Below are positions 7,759 to 18,270 of a DNA stretch of 64,000 bases, piece after piece. How positions within the stretch are numbered: the first letter of the stretch is position 1; the number at the start of each line of letters is the position of its first letter. The notes under the pieces were generated by a model. It was not told the origin of the DNA. It did no database searches and saw only the letters and a program-made list of their open reading frames with translations. Made by a program: the position numbers and the translations under genes. Source of the stretch: CAVYGM01 sp963768025 (lineage in GTDB: Bacteria > Bacteroidota > Bacteroidia > Cytophagales > Spirosomataceae). The stretch spans positions 248,001-312,000 of the forward strand of contig CAVYGM010000011.1 in NCBI GenBank assembly GCA_963768025.1, in the 5' to 3' direction.

Positions 7759-10293
7759 CTACCGAATAAACAGTACCTTGAATTCTGTACGGCGGTTGCG
7801 CTGATGCTCTTCTTCGGTACAGAGCACGCCGTCTTTACATTGATTTACTAATTGAGATTCTCCGTAGCCCTTGGCTGTCATCCGACTACGCGAAATGCCC
7901 TTAGAAGCTAGGTAATTAAGGGCCGCTTTTGCCCGGCGATCCGACAAGTATTGATTAAATTGGGCGCTTCCCTGGCTATCGGTATGAGAGCCTATTTCGA
8001 TTTTAAGAGAAGGGTACTTACGCATAGTAGCCACCATCTTGTCCAACTCCTGGGCCGCGTCGGGTCGGATATCCCATTTTCCCGAATCGTACTGAATATT
8101 ATCCAGGGTCATCAGGTCGCCCGCTTTCAGCATTTTCAGGTTTGCCGACACGAGTTTTGGCTTGGATAGAGGCGGGATTTTAGTGATGGCATTGGTGTTG
8201 GTGCCATAGAGCGACTTCGAAGCCACCAGGGTATAGTCACAGCCTTCGATCAGCTGGAATTGATACCTGCCATCGGGCCCGGTGACGGTCTGCTTTATGG
8301 TGCTGTCGCACTCGTTTTTCAGAATAATTCTTACGCCTTCGATGGGGGTTTTATCGGCTTCGCCCGTCACGGTCCCCCGGAGCAGAGAGGCGGTGATGGG
8401 CGTACTGGTCTCCCATTCATCCGCAGCCTCATCCGATCCTCCGCTCGACACCCTGGAGGGACCCGATAGGCGGGTAGGAGCAAGGGCACTTGGCTGCATG
8501 AGAATCGCACCAATCAGAGAGGGCTTGTCGTCGGTAAGGCCAATCGTAGAAAAGCCCAAGGTACTCGAAACGTAGCCATCTTTGGAAAGCTCAAAGAGGA
8601 AGTCGTTGTTTTCTTCCAGACAAATATTGATCATTCCTTTGGAATCGGTGTACAAGGTTTGCTCCCGGCGACCTTCTCCCCGGGCTCTAACCAACACAGC
8701 CACGCTGTCGAGCCTGCCTGATTTTCCTTCGTCCGTGACCGTGATCGCCAGATTGCGACATCCGGACAAGGAGCTTTCCCTGACAAACCGAAAGATATCA
8801 TCGTCTCCCCGGAGGCGATTGCTGCTTAGGTAGCCCGAGGTTCGGTTTCCGTCGGTGATCAGGCCGAAGTCATCCCCTTTGGAGTTGATCGGAGCATCCA
8901 GATGCATGATTTGGGGAGCCGTATTTCTGGCCAGCAGAGCAAAGTAAATATCCAGCTCACCCAATCGCTTGGCGTGCCCGTTGGAGGAAAAATAGAGGTT
9001 GCCGTTCTCATCCACAAAGGGAAACATCTCGTCTCCTTTTGTATTTATTTCAGCACCCACATTCGAAGGACTCGACCACGCCCCATCCACTAGTTGTGAT
9101 ACGTAGAGGTCGGTGCCGCCCCGCCCACCCGGACGATCCGAAACAAAGTAGAGGGTTTTGCCGTCGCGCGTGAGGGTAGGATGTCCTGTGGAGTACTCAT
9201 CGCTATTGAAAGGTAATTCCACCACATTGGACCAGCCGCCATCCCGTAACTCGGCAGAATAAAGTTTCAGCTTGTTTATGTTGTCGCTGCTCTTGCTCGA
9301 TTTGCCGCTATTGTAATTGTTTCGGGTGAAAATTATGGTAGACCCATCGGCCGAAAAAGTAGCCGGACCCTCGTGGTATTTCGTATTCAGGTCCTTGCTG
9401 AACTCCTGAGGGTCTTCTCCTTTCGAGCGTTTTTTTGGACTTTTAGCAACTACCAAACCTTCCGAAAAACTGAAAGGCGTGTAGCTTCCGGTAGTGCGGG
9501 AGTCGTTGGCGGTAGGCCGGGTATAGGTATCACGCCCGAGCAGCCGACCGGCTTTGGTCCCCGGAGAGGAGGGGGAGGGAGCGAGATCGGTTACTTTGTT
9601 GTCAGTACCGACTATTCCCACTGCGGCCAGATCTTCCAGCCTCGGAACGTAAAAGAGATCGAGGTAGCCTTTATCAGGCGACGAAGAGGACTGGCTCGAC
9701 CCCTTGCCGGCTATGTACACCAGGCCATCGCGAAAAAATGCCGGGCTAAACTCCGCCTGAGCGGTGTTTATGCCAAGGTTCTCGACCCGGTAGGTGACTT
9801 TGACACTGTCCACACCAGCCATGAAAAGCACAGCTCCGGAATTCAGGCCAGGGGTAGTGGGGTTACTAGGGGTTAACTTGGCGGCCTCGTACTGTTCAAA
9901 GACCTCCTGGGCCTCTTTTATTTTTCCATTATGCCCCAGTGCCTGCGCATAGTATAAGTAGGCGAGTTGGGTAGGGCCTTCGGGCGCGCCCAGTTCCATC
10001 ATTTGCCGGAAAATTTCCTCGGCCTTCACATAGTTACTTACTTCCTTGTAAGCATACCCAAGGTTATAAAGAATTTCCTTCTTTGTGTCGGTGGGCAGAG
10101 AGTTGTCATCGAGTAGTTCGGTGTAGCTTTGGATAGCCTGGAAATAATCTTGTGCATTAAAATAGGCATCAGCCTGTTTTTTGGGAGTTTCCTGCTGTGC
10201 AAAACTTTCAGAACTACCCGGCCATAGGAATAACATCCCTAGCCAAAGCAGGGAGCCCCATGTATATTTGATCAGGTAGTTAACCAGCGGCAT
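7759..10293 (-). CDS. PorE-like TPR / PD40 beta-propeller / CRD / OmpA-domain protein, putative T9SS component
   Basis: 844 residues from the ATG at 10293 (a TTG upstream only adds a short leader). Domains in order: signal peptide ending about residue 30 (ESFAQQ); TPR region about 35-140 (DAYFNAQDYFQAIQSYTELL, ILYNLGYAYKEVSNYVKAEE); WD40-like PD40 blades about 180-480 (ADGSTIIFTRNN, RDGKTLYFVSDRPGGRGGTD, ENGNLYFSSNG); a carboxypeptidase-regulatory-like domain about 640-710 (LLRGTVTGEADKTPIEGVRI); and a C-terminal OmpA peptidoglycan-binding domain from about 730 (IEIGSHTDSQG, NRRTEFKVLF). This domain order is that reported for PorE, the periplasmic T9SS protein that tethers the machine to peptidoglycan. 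Other OmpA-family proteins share the layout, so T9SS assignment is inference. Confidence 0.82.
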   Translation of the reverse strand: MPLVNYLIKYTWGSLLWLGMLFLWPGSSESFAQQETPKKQADAYFNAQDYFQAIQSYTELLDDNSLPTDTKKEILYNLGYAYKEVSNYVKAEEIFRQMMELGAPEGPTQLAYLYYAQALGHNGKIKEAQEVFEQYEAAKLTPSNPTTPGLNSGAVLFMAGVDSVKVTYRVENLGINTAQAEFSPAFFRDGLVYIAGKGSSQSSSSPDKGYLDLFYVPRLEDLAAVGIVGTDNKVTDLAPSPSSPGTKAGRLLGRDTYTRPTANDSRTTGSYTPFSFSEGLVVAKSPKKRSKGEDPQEFSKDLNTKYHEGPATFSADGSTIIFTRNNYNSGKSSKSSDNINKLKLYSAELRDGGWSNVVELPFNSDEYSTGHPTLTRDGKTLYFVSDRPGGRGGTDLYVSQLVDGAWSSPSNVGAEINTKGDEMFPFVDENGNLYFSSNGHAKRLGELDIYFALLARNTAPQIMHLDAPINSKGDDFGLITDGNRTSGYLSSNRLRGDDDIFRFVRESSLSGCRNLAITVTDEGKSGRLDSVAVLVRARGEGRREQTLYTDSKGMINICLEENNDFLFELSKDGYVSSTLGFSTIGLTDDKPSLIGAILMQPSALAPTRLSGPSRVSSGGSDEAADEWETSTPITASLLRGTVTGEADKTPIEGVRIILKNECDSTIKQTVTGPDGRYQFQLIEGCDYTLVASKSLYGTNTNAITKIPPLSKPKLVSANLKMLKAGDLMTLDNIQYDSGKWDIRPDAAQELDKMVATMRKYPSLKIEIGSHTDSQGSAQFNQYLSDRRAKAALNYLASKGISRSRMTAKGYGESQLVNQCKDGVLCTEEEHQRNRRTEFKVLFIR

Positions 10294-10558
10294 AGAAAGC
10301 GATGTATTAGTAGTGTGTATATGCAATGGTACTTTGAGTTTTTTCCAGATTCAGAAACTCTGTATGAAGATCAAGGTATAAGCAGTGTTCAGTGGGCTTT
10401 TTCAAAAAATCTTTTCCCCTTATCTATCTATGGCAGCCAGTGAGTCCTTTTAGTAACCTCGAAAAATTACATTTCACATTTAACACACAAACCGTGCCAT
10501 CCTTTTTGCTTCAACAAAAACTAAAATCTGCATATAACGTCAAAAAAACTAAAACTAT

Positions 10559-11380
10559 ATGAAAAATAAAACGGTGTTCATAACGGGTGGAAGCAGGGGC
10601 ATTGGACTGTCCATCGCAATCAGGCTGGCAAGCGAGGGAGCCAATGTAGTTATAGCCTCCAAAACATCAGAACCCCACCCCCGGCTTCCGGGCACTATAT
10701 ATACGGCTGCCGCTGAAATAGAGGCGGCAGGGGGCAAGGCACTACCCCTGAAAGTGGACATTCGAGAGGAAGAACAACTGTTGGCCGCTGTGCAAGAAAC
10801 TGTGCGCGTATTCGGAGGAATTGATGTGCTGATCAACAACGCGAGTGCCATTAGTTTGACTTCCACCCTGCATACTGACATGAAAAAGTATGACCTCATG
10901 CACCAGATCAACACTCGTGGCACGTTTTTAGCCAGCAAGCTTTGCCTGCCGTATTTGCTCAAATCGGAGAACCCCCACGTACTCAATTTGTCGCCTCCTC
11001 TGAACATGGAAAGCCGGTGGTTTGCTCCGCATGTGGCGTATACAATGGCTAAGTTTGGGATGAGCATGTGTGTACTTGGAATGTCGGAAGAGTTCAGAAA
11101 ACAGGGCGTTGCGTTTAATGCTCTTTGGCCCCGAACGGCCATCGCTACGGCCGCCGTCCAGAACCTGCTGGGGGGCGGAGAGTCCATTCGTCGCTGCCGC
11201 ACCCCGGAAATCATGGCGGATGCCGCCTACTACATAGTTCGTAGAAGCAGCCGCGAATGTACCGGCAATTTTTTTATAGATGATGAGTTACTAAAAACCG
11301 AAGGCATCACGGATTTTACCAGGTATAGGGTGGATCATTCCCTTTTGGATGAAGAACTCCTGCCCGATTTCTTTATATAA
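10559..11380 (+). CDS. SDR-family oxidoreductase, HSDL2-like
   Basis: 273 residues, classical short-chain dehydrogenase. The coenzyme motif TGGSRGIG is at residues 9-16, NNAS lies in the Rossmann fold, and the catalytic Tyr-x3-Lys appears in APHVAYTMAKFGMSM. The insertion TIYTAAAEIEAAGGKALPLKVD after strand 2 and the N-terminal SKTSEPHPRLPGT are typical of the hydroxysteroid-dehydrogenase-like 2 group, in which the substrate is not established. Cytoplasmic NAD(P)-dependent reduction or oxidation is expected. It is a single-gene unit between the divergent PorE-like gene and the convergent M28 peptidase gene; the ATG start is unambiguous and the length is normal. Confidence 0.88.
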   Translation: MKNKTVFITGGSRGIGLSIAIRLASEGANVVIASKTSEPHPRLPGTIYTAAAEIEAAGGKALPLKVDIREEEQLLAAVQETVRVFGGIDVLINNASAISLTSTLHTDMKKYDLMHQINTRGTFLASKLCLPYLLKSENPHVLNLSPPLNMESRWFAPHVAYTMAKFGMSMCVLGMSEEFRKQGVAFNALWPRTAIATAAVQNLLGGGESIRRCRTPEIMADAAYYIVRRSSRECTGNFFIDDELLKTEGITDFTRYRVDHSLLDEELLPDFFI

Positions 11381-11406
11381 GCAGCTTCTTACCGAATGGA
11401 CTATCT

Positions 11407-11444
11407 CTTCCCTGGACTGGCAAATCCGCGCCTATCCAGGGAAG
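11407..11444. terminator. Hairpin between convergent SDR and M28 genes
   Basis: Perfect 10-bp arms CTTCCCTGGA (11407-11416) and TCCAGGGAAG (11435-11444) in a 111-base convergent gap. There is no clear T-run, so it may be a weak or factor-assisted terminator. Confidence 0.4.
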
Positions 11445-11491
11445 CAGGAGAGCTACCCTACCCTTCCTACAAGAATAGGCCGTATGCCTAC

Positions 11492-12952
11492 CTAGTCCCA
11501 GCGCCAGTCCTGTCCCAGGACGAGTTCCTGCTTCAGTCCTTGTGAGGTCAGGAAATCGCGGGTTTGGGTGGTATTAAAGCGTTTGGCGGGTATTTTCTTT
11601 GTGGTAGCGAGGGCATACAGGTACATGGAGGCTATTCTTACCGTGTTTTCGAGCTGCTGCTTGTCCACCAGATCGAACCGGTCGCAGTCGGCGTGGTAGC
11701 ACTGCAGCACCGAGGGCGACAGGCTGCCGGATAGGCCGGCGACAGGTATGCCTTCCAGCATAAAGGGCTGATGGTCGCTGTGAAGTCCGGCCCGGTTCGT
11801 GTATTTATTTTCAAACGAAGGGTCTACCTTTTTGATGTTGGTACCTACTTTCTTGAAAAACTCCTCCATGTCTTCGCGCCCAAAACCATTGGCACCTTTT
11901 GGGTCATTGGTCATGTCAAGGTTCATCATGTAGCTCACTTGTTTGATTTCACCGGTTCGTACCAGCTCCTTAACCATGTACTTCGATCCGAGCAGTCCTT
12001 GCTCTTCTCCCATAAACATCACAAACTGCACCGTCCGCTCGGGCTTTATTTTTAAGGCTTTGAAAGTCCGGGCCATATCCAGCACACTAAACGAACCGAT
12101 TCCGTTGTCGATGGCGCCCGTTGCCAGATCCCAGGAGTCGAGATGCCCGCCCACAATCACCCGCTCGTCACTCTTGCCGCGTAGGGTAGCTACCACGTTC
12201 CGGGCTTTGATGGGCTTGGAGAAATTGCGCATGGTAATATGAGCTTCCAGCGGGCCTTCGTCATTGATCCAGCTGCGGAGTTCACGGCCGCTGTCGTTGG
12301 AGATACACACGGCCGGAATATTGATAAGGGCTCCGGTAACGGAGGCCGTGCCGGTGAGTAGTATCCGGCCCGGTGCCTGGTTGACCATGATAATCCCCCC
12401 GGCTCCGTATTTGATGGCCAGCGCCGTTTTTTCGGATCGGTGAAGATTCTTCTTGCCGGGGGCCTCCACCAAACCAATGTTGGCCAGGGCCACTTTCCCT
12501 TTCAGCTTGCTCTTTACATTTTCAAAATCCTCTTCCAACCCATTCCCCACGTCTACGATCTCAGCGTTGAGGTTGGCCGTCACGGGCGAATGCGCCAGAG
12601 ACACCACGGCTACATCCCGAAAATTATCGCTGCTTTTGGGGACTATGCTGAGCATCACGGTATCACGGCTCCACGACACCACCTCAAAGGGTTGGTATTT
12701 GACATCGTTGAAGCCATAGCTTTTTAACAAATTGAAGGCGTATTCTTCGGCTTTGCTACCCTGCGTGCTCCCCGTGAGCCGGTGGCCAATTTGCTGGGTA
12801 GCGGTTTTAAGGGTTTCGTACACCCGGCTGTGCTGTCGTACTTCGGTATCAATCTTTGCGAATACTTTCTCCCAATCGTCAGAGTCGGAGCGAAAGCCAG
12901 GGGTAATAATCAGAACACATCCCGTCAGGGCTACAAGTAATTTTTTTTTCAT
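11492..12952 (-). CDS. M28-family zinc exopeptidase with PA-type insert
   Basis: 486 residues, exported aminopeptidase-like hydrolase. An N-terminal signal (KKKLLVALTGCVLIITPG) could be Sec or lipoprotein type (LTGC). A protease-associated insert spans about 110-240. The two-zinc site is readable: VIVGGHLDSWD (His and Asp), AIDNGIG (bridging Asp), GEEQGLLGS (Glu catalytic base and Glu ligand), MNLDMTND (Asp) and HSDHQPF (His). This matches the full ligand set of M28, so it should be active, probably releasing N-terminal residues from peptides in the periplasm. Divergent from the oligopeptidase B gene; the 339-base gap between them carries an inverted repeat. Confidence 0.92.
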   Translation of the reverse strand: MKKKLLVALTGCVLIITPGFRSDSDDWEKVFAKIDTEVRQHSRVYETLKTATQQIGHRLTGSTQGSKAEEYAFNLLKSYGFNDVKYQPFEVVSWSRDTVMLSIVPKSSDNFRDVAVVSLAHSPVTANLNAEIVDVGNGLEEDFENVKSKLKGKVALANIGLVEAPGKKNLHRSEKTALAIKYGAGGIIMVNQAPGRILLTGTASVTGALINIPAVCISNDSGRELRSWINDEGPLEAHITMRNFSKPIKARNVVATLRGKSDERVIVGGHLDSWDLATGAIDNGIGSFSVLDMARTFKALKIKPERTVQFVMFMGEEQGLLGSKYMVKELVRTGEIKQVSYMMNLDMTNDPKGANGFGREDMEEFFKKVGTNIKKVDPSFENKYTNRAGLHSDHQPFMLEGIPVAGLSGSLSPSVLQCYHADCDRFDLVDKQQLENTVRIASMYLYALATTKKIPAKRFNTTQTRDFLTSQGLKQELVLGQDWRWD

Positions 12953-13291
12953 AAGAAAATATACATCGTGGACTTCGTTGTGAAATGGGTTTTCTGCCTG
13001 GAAAACCTGGTAAGATAGCTTGTTTTTATCTGTTGAGGGTTTTAGTCAAATCAATATTCCATACTTAAAAATTACGAAGCCCAGTAGTAGTTCATTACCT
13101 ACAAACAAATGAGTAGGTACCTGCCTGTTACTCATTTTATTACTCACACTTCCTGCTCCTTTATCTTTCTGGACCAACCGGATGCTAATCCGCTGACGGC
13201 ACGGTATTTGGAAAACTAAATTAGGCAACAAATTTATTTAAATAAGCAATCTTGCCCGATAATTCTATCATTAACCTCTGATTTACTACCG
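12953..13291. other. Divergent intergenic region between M28 peptidase and oligopeptidase B genes
   Basis: 339 bases, fairly AT-rich, presumably holding both promoters. The only clear structure is an inverted repeat AAATGAGTA (13107-13115) / TACTCATTT (13129-13137) with a 13-base spacer, which could be an operator or a hairpin. Short frames here show no recognisable protein. Confidence 0.4.
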
Positions 13292-15367
13292 ATGTCTCTT
13301 TTTGATTTGAAAAATAAAGCTCCCCTGGCCTCCAAGCAACCCACCTACCTTAGCACTCACGACACTACCCGCACCGACGAGTATTATTGGTTACGCGAGC
13401 GGGAAAACGAAACCGTCCTGGCCCACCTGCGGGCTGAGAATGCCCATACAGATGCGGTGCTGGCTCCCTTGCAGGATTTTAGAGAGGAGTTGTTTCAGGA
13501 AATGAAGGGGAGAATTAAGGAAAAGGACGAGTCGGTGCCCGTACGGGATGGTGCCTACTGGTACTACTCCCGCTACGAGGAAGGGGCGGAGTATTCGTTG
13601 TATTGCCGCAAGCACCTTTCCCTGGAAGCCGATGAGGAAATCATGCTTGACTTGAATGAACGGGCGAGCGGGCAGGCGTACTATCAGGCTACTTTTCCCG
13701 AAATCAGCGACGACGACACCGTAGCGGCCATTGGGGAGGATACCGTCAGTCGCCGCCTGTATACCCTGCGTTTTCGCAACCTGACTACCGGCGAGTGGTA
13801 CCCCGACATTATACCCAATACCGAAGGAGGCAACTACGCCTGGGCAGCCGATAACCAAACGATTTTTTATATCCGCAAAGACGTAGATACCCTGCTGGGC
13901 TACCAGGTGTGGCGGCATACGCTGGGCACCGATGTACGCGACGACGTGCTGCTGTACGAAGAAGCCGACGACCAGTATTACCTGGGGCTCTACCGCATGA
14001 AGTCGAAGAAATACGTAGCCCTGGTGGCCGATCACAACGGCGTAGCGACGGAATTTCGGCTTTTGAATGCCTTTGAGCCGAGGAGTGACCTCAAGGTGGT
14101 GATTCCCCGGCAGCGTGGTCATGAGTATGGCTTGGAACATTACAAGGATACTTTCTACCTGATGACAAATCAGGATGGGGCCGAAAATTTCAAACTGGTG
14201 CAGGTACCCGAAGACTATGTACAGGATGAAACCCAGTGGCAGGAGGTAATTCCGCACCGCCCGGATGTGTTTCTGGAAGGGATCGAGGTATTCAGCAAGT
14301 ATCTGGTCGTGCAGGAGCGCTACGAAGGATTGCTGCGGATTCGCATCAGGCCGCAGGGGCCGGGCGAAGAGTACTACCTCAACTTTGGCGAACCAGCCTA
14401 CACCGCTTACGTAGGTTCCAACCCGGAGTTTGAGACCGTTACCCTTCGCTATGCCTATACATCGCTCACCACCCCCAACTCTACCTTTGATTTTGACATG
14501 GACACCCGGGCCAAAACCTTGTTGAAGGAGCAGGAGGTGGTGGGCGATTTTGAAAAAGAGAAGTATACCACCGAACGCCTCTACGTGCCCGCTCGTGACG
14601 GGGCCCGGATACCGGTTTCACTGGTGTATCGTAAGGATTTTGTAAAAGATGGAAACGGACCGATGTTACAGTATGCGTACGGTTCCTATGGATCTTCCAT
14701 GGACCCTATGTTTAGCTCCGCGCGCCTGAGTCTGCTGGATCGTGGCTTTGCTTTCGCGATCTGCCACATCCGGGGCGGGCAGGAGATGGGCCGAGCCTGG
14801 TACGAAGGTGGTAGGCTGTTTCATAAAATGAACACGTTTACGGATTTCATTGATTGTTCGGAGCACCTCATAGCCGAAAATTGGACCTCCCCCGCGCACC
14901 TCTACGCCATGGGCGGCAGCGCCGGGGGGTTGCTTATGGGGGCCGTGGCTAACCTCCGGCCCGACCTGTACCACGGCATGGTAGCGCAGGTACCCTTTGT
15001 GGATGTGGTGACTACCATGCTGGATGATACCATCCCGCTCACGACGGGTGAGTACGAGGAGTGGGGGAATCCCAACGAAAAGGAGTACTATGACTACATG
15101 CTGTCTTACTCGCCCTACGATAACATACGATCACAAGCCTACCCCAATCTGCTCATCACAACCGGCCTACACGACTCCCAGGTGCAGTACTGGGAGCCGG
15201 CCAAGTGGGTAGCCAAGCTCCGTGAATTCAAAACGGATGACAACCTGCTACTCCTGCATTGCGATATGGAAACCGGCCACGGCGGAGCCTCGGGCCGTTT
15301 CAAGCGCCTGCTCGACATTGCTCTGGACTACGTGTTTTTGCTGGGGTTGGAAGGAAAAAGTGAGTAA
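13292..15367 (+). CDS. ptrB: Oligopeptidase B (prolyl oligopeptidase family, S9A)
   Basis: 691 residues. Cleaves short peptides after basic residues. N-terminal seven-bladed propeller (about 60-400, with DEYYWLRERENETVLAHL at the start) followed by an alpha/beta hydrolase domain. The nucleophile is in MGGSAGGLLMGAV; the catalytic Asp is in LITTGLHDSQVQYWEPAKW and the His in METGHGGASGRF. The block GQEMGRAWYEGG and the EEWGNPNEKEYYDYMLSYSP segment are typical of oligopeptidase B rather than prolyl endopeptidase. No signal peptide, so cytoplasmic. The ATG at 13292 fits the family start. The next gene starts 63 bases downstream in the same direction and may be cotranscribed. Confidence 0.93.
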   Translation: MSLFDLKNKAPLASKQPTYLSTHDTTRTDEYYWLRERENETVLAHLRAENAHTDAVLAPLQDFREELFQEMKGRIKEKDESVPVRDGAYWYYSRYEEGAEYSLYCRKHLSLEADEEIMLDLNERASGQAYYQATFPEISDDDTVAAIGEDTVSRRLYTLRFRNLTTGEWYPDIIPNTEGGNYAWAADNQTIFYIRKDVDTLLGYQVWRHTLGTDVRDDVLLYEEADDQYYLGLYRMKSKKYVALVADHNGVATEFRLLNAFEPRSDLKVVIPRQRGHEYGLEHYKDTFYLMTNQDGAENFKLVQVPEDYVQDETQWQEVIPHRPDVFLEGIEVFSKYLVVQERYEGLLRIRIRPQGPGEEYYLNFGEPAYTAYVGSNPEFETVTLRYAYTSLTTPNSTFDFDMDTRAKTLLKEQEVVGDFEKEKYTTERLYVPARDGARIPVSLVYRKDFVKDGNGPMLQYAYGSYGSSMDPMFSSARLSLLDRGFAFAICHIRGGQEMGRAWYEGGRLFHKMNTFTDFIDCSEHLIAENWTSPAHLYAMGGSAGGLLMGAVANLRPDLYHGMVAQVPFVDVVTTMLDDTIPLTTGEYEEWGNPNEKEYYDYMLSYSPYDNIRSQAYPNLLITTGLHDSQVQYWEPAKWVAKLREFKTDDNLLLLHCDMETGHGGASGRFKRLLDIALDYVFLLGLEGKSE

Positions 15368-15430
15368 AAGGAAGGTAGACAGGCCTCTTTTGACGAAGAA
15401 TCAGTAGTATTGAAAGGTAAAAAGCTCCCT

Positions 15431-18140
15431 ATGATCTCATCCTTCCATTTTCGCTTGGCCTGTGTCGGTTTGCTGCTCGTTACTTTGCAGGCTTGCCGTA
15501 CCACGCCGCTGGGTTACCAAACCGTTGCCCGCATCAATCCCCGCATAGCCTACGATGACAGCACGCTTAATAACAACAGTCTGCCGCTGCTGATGCCCTA
15601 CAACCGGCTCATCGACCCGGCAGGTAGCGTAATCCGCTACGGCGATACGGACCTAGAAAATCACACCCTGGATCTGAAGAAGATACCCGGTACCTCTCTG
15701 CTGGTAGTGGAGGATCGCTACGGGATTGCGGTGGTGGATACAGAGCAACAAAAAATACTGGACCGCTGGAAGTACCGTCAGGAAGCCGCCTATGCTGGCT
15801 TCACCAGTACGTACTCCGGTCTGCAACTCGTTCAAAAGGGGACAATGACCCATATTTTTTGGAGTGCAGCCCATACAGGCAAGAAAGCATCGATCGTACT
15901 GGAAGTACTGTGGGATGGTACCAAGCTCAAAGTAGCTAACTCCCTAGCTTTTGCACCCGAGGGCGAGTCGCCCCTGGCGCTTCCCAACGAGGTGGCCCTT
16001 TCTACCGAGCAGGGAAAAGAGTACCTCTATGTGGTGCTGAATGGGAATAACCAGTTGGTAAAAATTGATCTGCAAAGTAAAGATATCGTGTGGAAGGTAC
16101 CCACCGGCGTGGCTCCTTACGGCCTCACGTTGGTGAAAGGTACTGCCTATGTGAGCAACTGGGGAGGTACCGACCCGTCGGCTTCGGCTACCGGAGAAAC
16201 GGCCGGAGTACCCTACGGCAAAGTATTCGTGGACCCAACCACGGGAGCGACCAATCAGGGAACGGTAACGGCTTATGCCCTCACGGACGGGAAACTACTC
16301 CAAGAAATACGGGTAGGCCTGCACCCTAATGACCTGATAGCCGATGCCAACGGCGACTTCGTATACGTGGCTAACGGCAACAGCGACAATGTTTCCGTGA
16401 TTTCAACGCAGGATTTGCAGGTAAAAGAAACCATTTCGGTTCAGTTGTTTCCGGGTAAACTCGGCTTTCTGGGCGATACCCCCAATGCTCTGGCGATCAA
16501 CAAAGAAGGTACCACCCTCTACGTAGCCAACGGGCTGGATAACGCCCTGGCCGTGGTAGAGCTTGGCGAAAAAGCCTCCCGAACGGGCAAGGGGGAAAGT
16601 GCTGTCGCGGGTTTTATTCCGACCGAGGCCTACCCAGCCGGTATCGAACTTGATGACAACAACCTGTTCGTTAGTAACCTGGAAGGAGAAGGGGCCCGCA
16701 TTAACAGTCTGGAGACCGAGCACGACCATACCAAAAACTTGAAAGGCGCCTACAACTCCCACCGGCAGCTGGCCACGCTCTCTACCATTCCTATCCCTAC
16801 GGCGGCTACCTTGCCTGCCCTTACCCAGAAGGTGAGAGAACAAAACATGAGCTTTCGCACGGAAATCGCCCGCCTGCTTCCTCGGAGGAATAGGGCCCCG
16901 GTACCCGTGCCGGAGCGCATCGGCGAGCCGTCGGTGTTCAAGCACGTCCTGTACGTTATCAAAGAAAACCGCACCTACGATCAGGTTTTTGGGGACATTC
17001 GCTTCCGGCAAAGGAGATCCTACTCTTTGCATTTATGGAAAAGAGGTAACGCCCAATCAGCACAAGCTGGCGCAGGATTTTGTGTTACTCGACAACTATT
17101 ATGTATCGGGAAAATGCTCGGCCGAAGGCCATCAATGGACCGATGCCGCCATGGTGACGGACTATGTGGAGAAAAATGTCCGGAGCTGGTTTCGCAGCTA
17201 CCCGCACGTGCAGGAAGACGCCCTCGTGTACCACACGACCGGCTTTTTGTGGGACAATGCCCGTAAGCACGGGAAAAGTGTACGGATCTACGGCGAAGCC
17301 TGCGAACCGCACTACGACAATTCCATTAGCTGGAAGGATCACTACGCGAATTACCTCGCCGGGAAGCCTTTTGAATTTACCAACACTACTACCATTTCGA
17401 GCGTAGTACCGATGCTCTCGCAAACCTTCCCCGGCTCGGATGATATGAAAATTCCCGATCAGATTCGGGCCTCGGCCTTTATCAAAGAGTTGGAGGCCTA
17501 CGAAAAATTGCCGGGCGACCAACTCCCCGAGCTGATGATTATGGCCCTGTCGGTAGACCATACCGTGGGTACCCGTCCCGGCTTCCCAACGCCCGAAGCC
17601 ATGGTGGCCGACAACGACCTGGCCCTGGGGCGAATCGTGGAGGCGTTGGCGAAAAGTAAATTCTGGAAAAATACGGTCATCTTCGTGACCGAGGACGACT
17701 CCCAGGCCGGCTGGGACCATGTGTCGGCCTACCGCACCACCGGGCAGGTGATTAGTGCCTACAGTCGCTTGCAGAAGCCGGTGTCTACCCAGTACAACCA
17801 GCCTTCTATGGTGCGTACCATCGAGCAAATTCTGGGTATACCACCCATGAATGTGATGGACGCCACGGCTTTGCCAATGTTCGATTGCTTCGCAAATCAG
17901 GCATCAGACTACCGTTATACCGTCGAGAAAAACAATATCCCACTCGACAAAATGAACCCCGGCCTTACCGGCCTCAACGGCAAAGCCCGGCACTTCGCCG
18001 AGCAGTCCATGCGCCCGGAGTTTGACTTCATTGACAGCGGCCACGACGACGTCATGAACCGCATTCTGTGGTTTGCGGCTAAGGGCAAAGAGAAATACCC
18101 CTGGAAACTGGCGGGGAAAGCGGAGGAGGAGGAAGATTGA
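15431..18140 (+). pseudogene. YncE-like beta-propeller / phosphoesterase lipoprotein, single frameshift
   Basis: About 902 residues if repaired. A lipoprotein signal with lipobox LQAC sits at about residue 22. Next is a YVTN/YncE-type propeller (about 70-440; blades such as DFVYVANGNSDNVSVIS and TLYVANGLDNALAVVELG), then a phosphoesterase domain (PF04185-like) from about 505 (HVLYVIKENRTYDQVFGDI, later AEGHQWTDAAMVTDYVEKN and FVTEDDSQAGWDHVSAYRT). After VFGDI at about 17000 the frame shifts: ASGKGDPTLCIYGKEVTPNQ continues one frame over to the stop at 18140. The span is 3n+1, so one extra base (a C near 17000) accounts for it. I start at the ATG at 15431, which places the signal correctly. 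Probably surface or periplasmic; substrate unknown. Confidence 0.85.
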
Positions 18141-18270
18141 GGGCTTGGTAGGTCTGGTATACATGAATAATGCACGTTGAAAACCTGGATTATTTCTACT
18201 CTCTCGCGCACTCGAAAACTTTGTTAGTGAGGAATAGAGGTGACTTATTCTAGAAATGATCTGGTCTGTT

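Noticed and set aside
13046..13231. 61-codon minus-strand frame in the M28/ptrB gap
   Set aside because: No recognisable features and overlaps the inverted repeat; likely chance.
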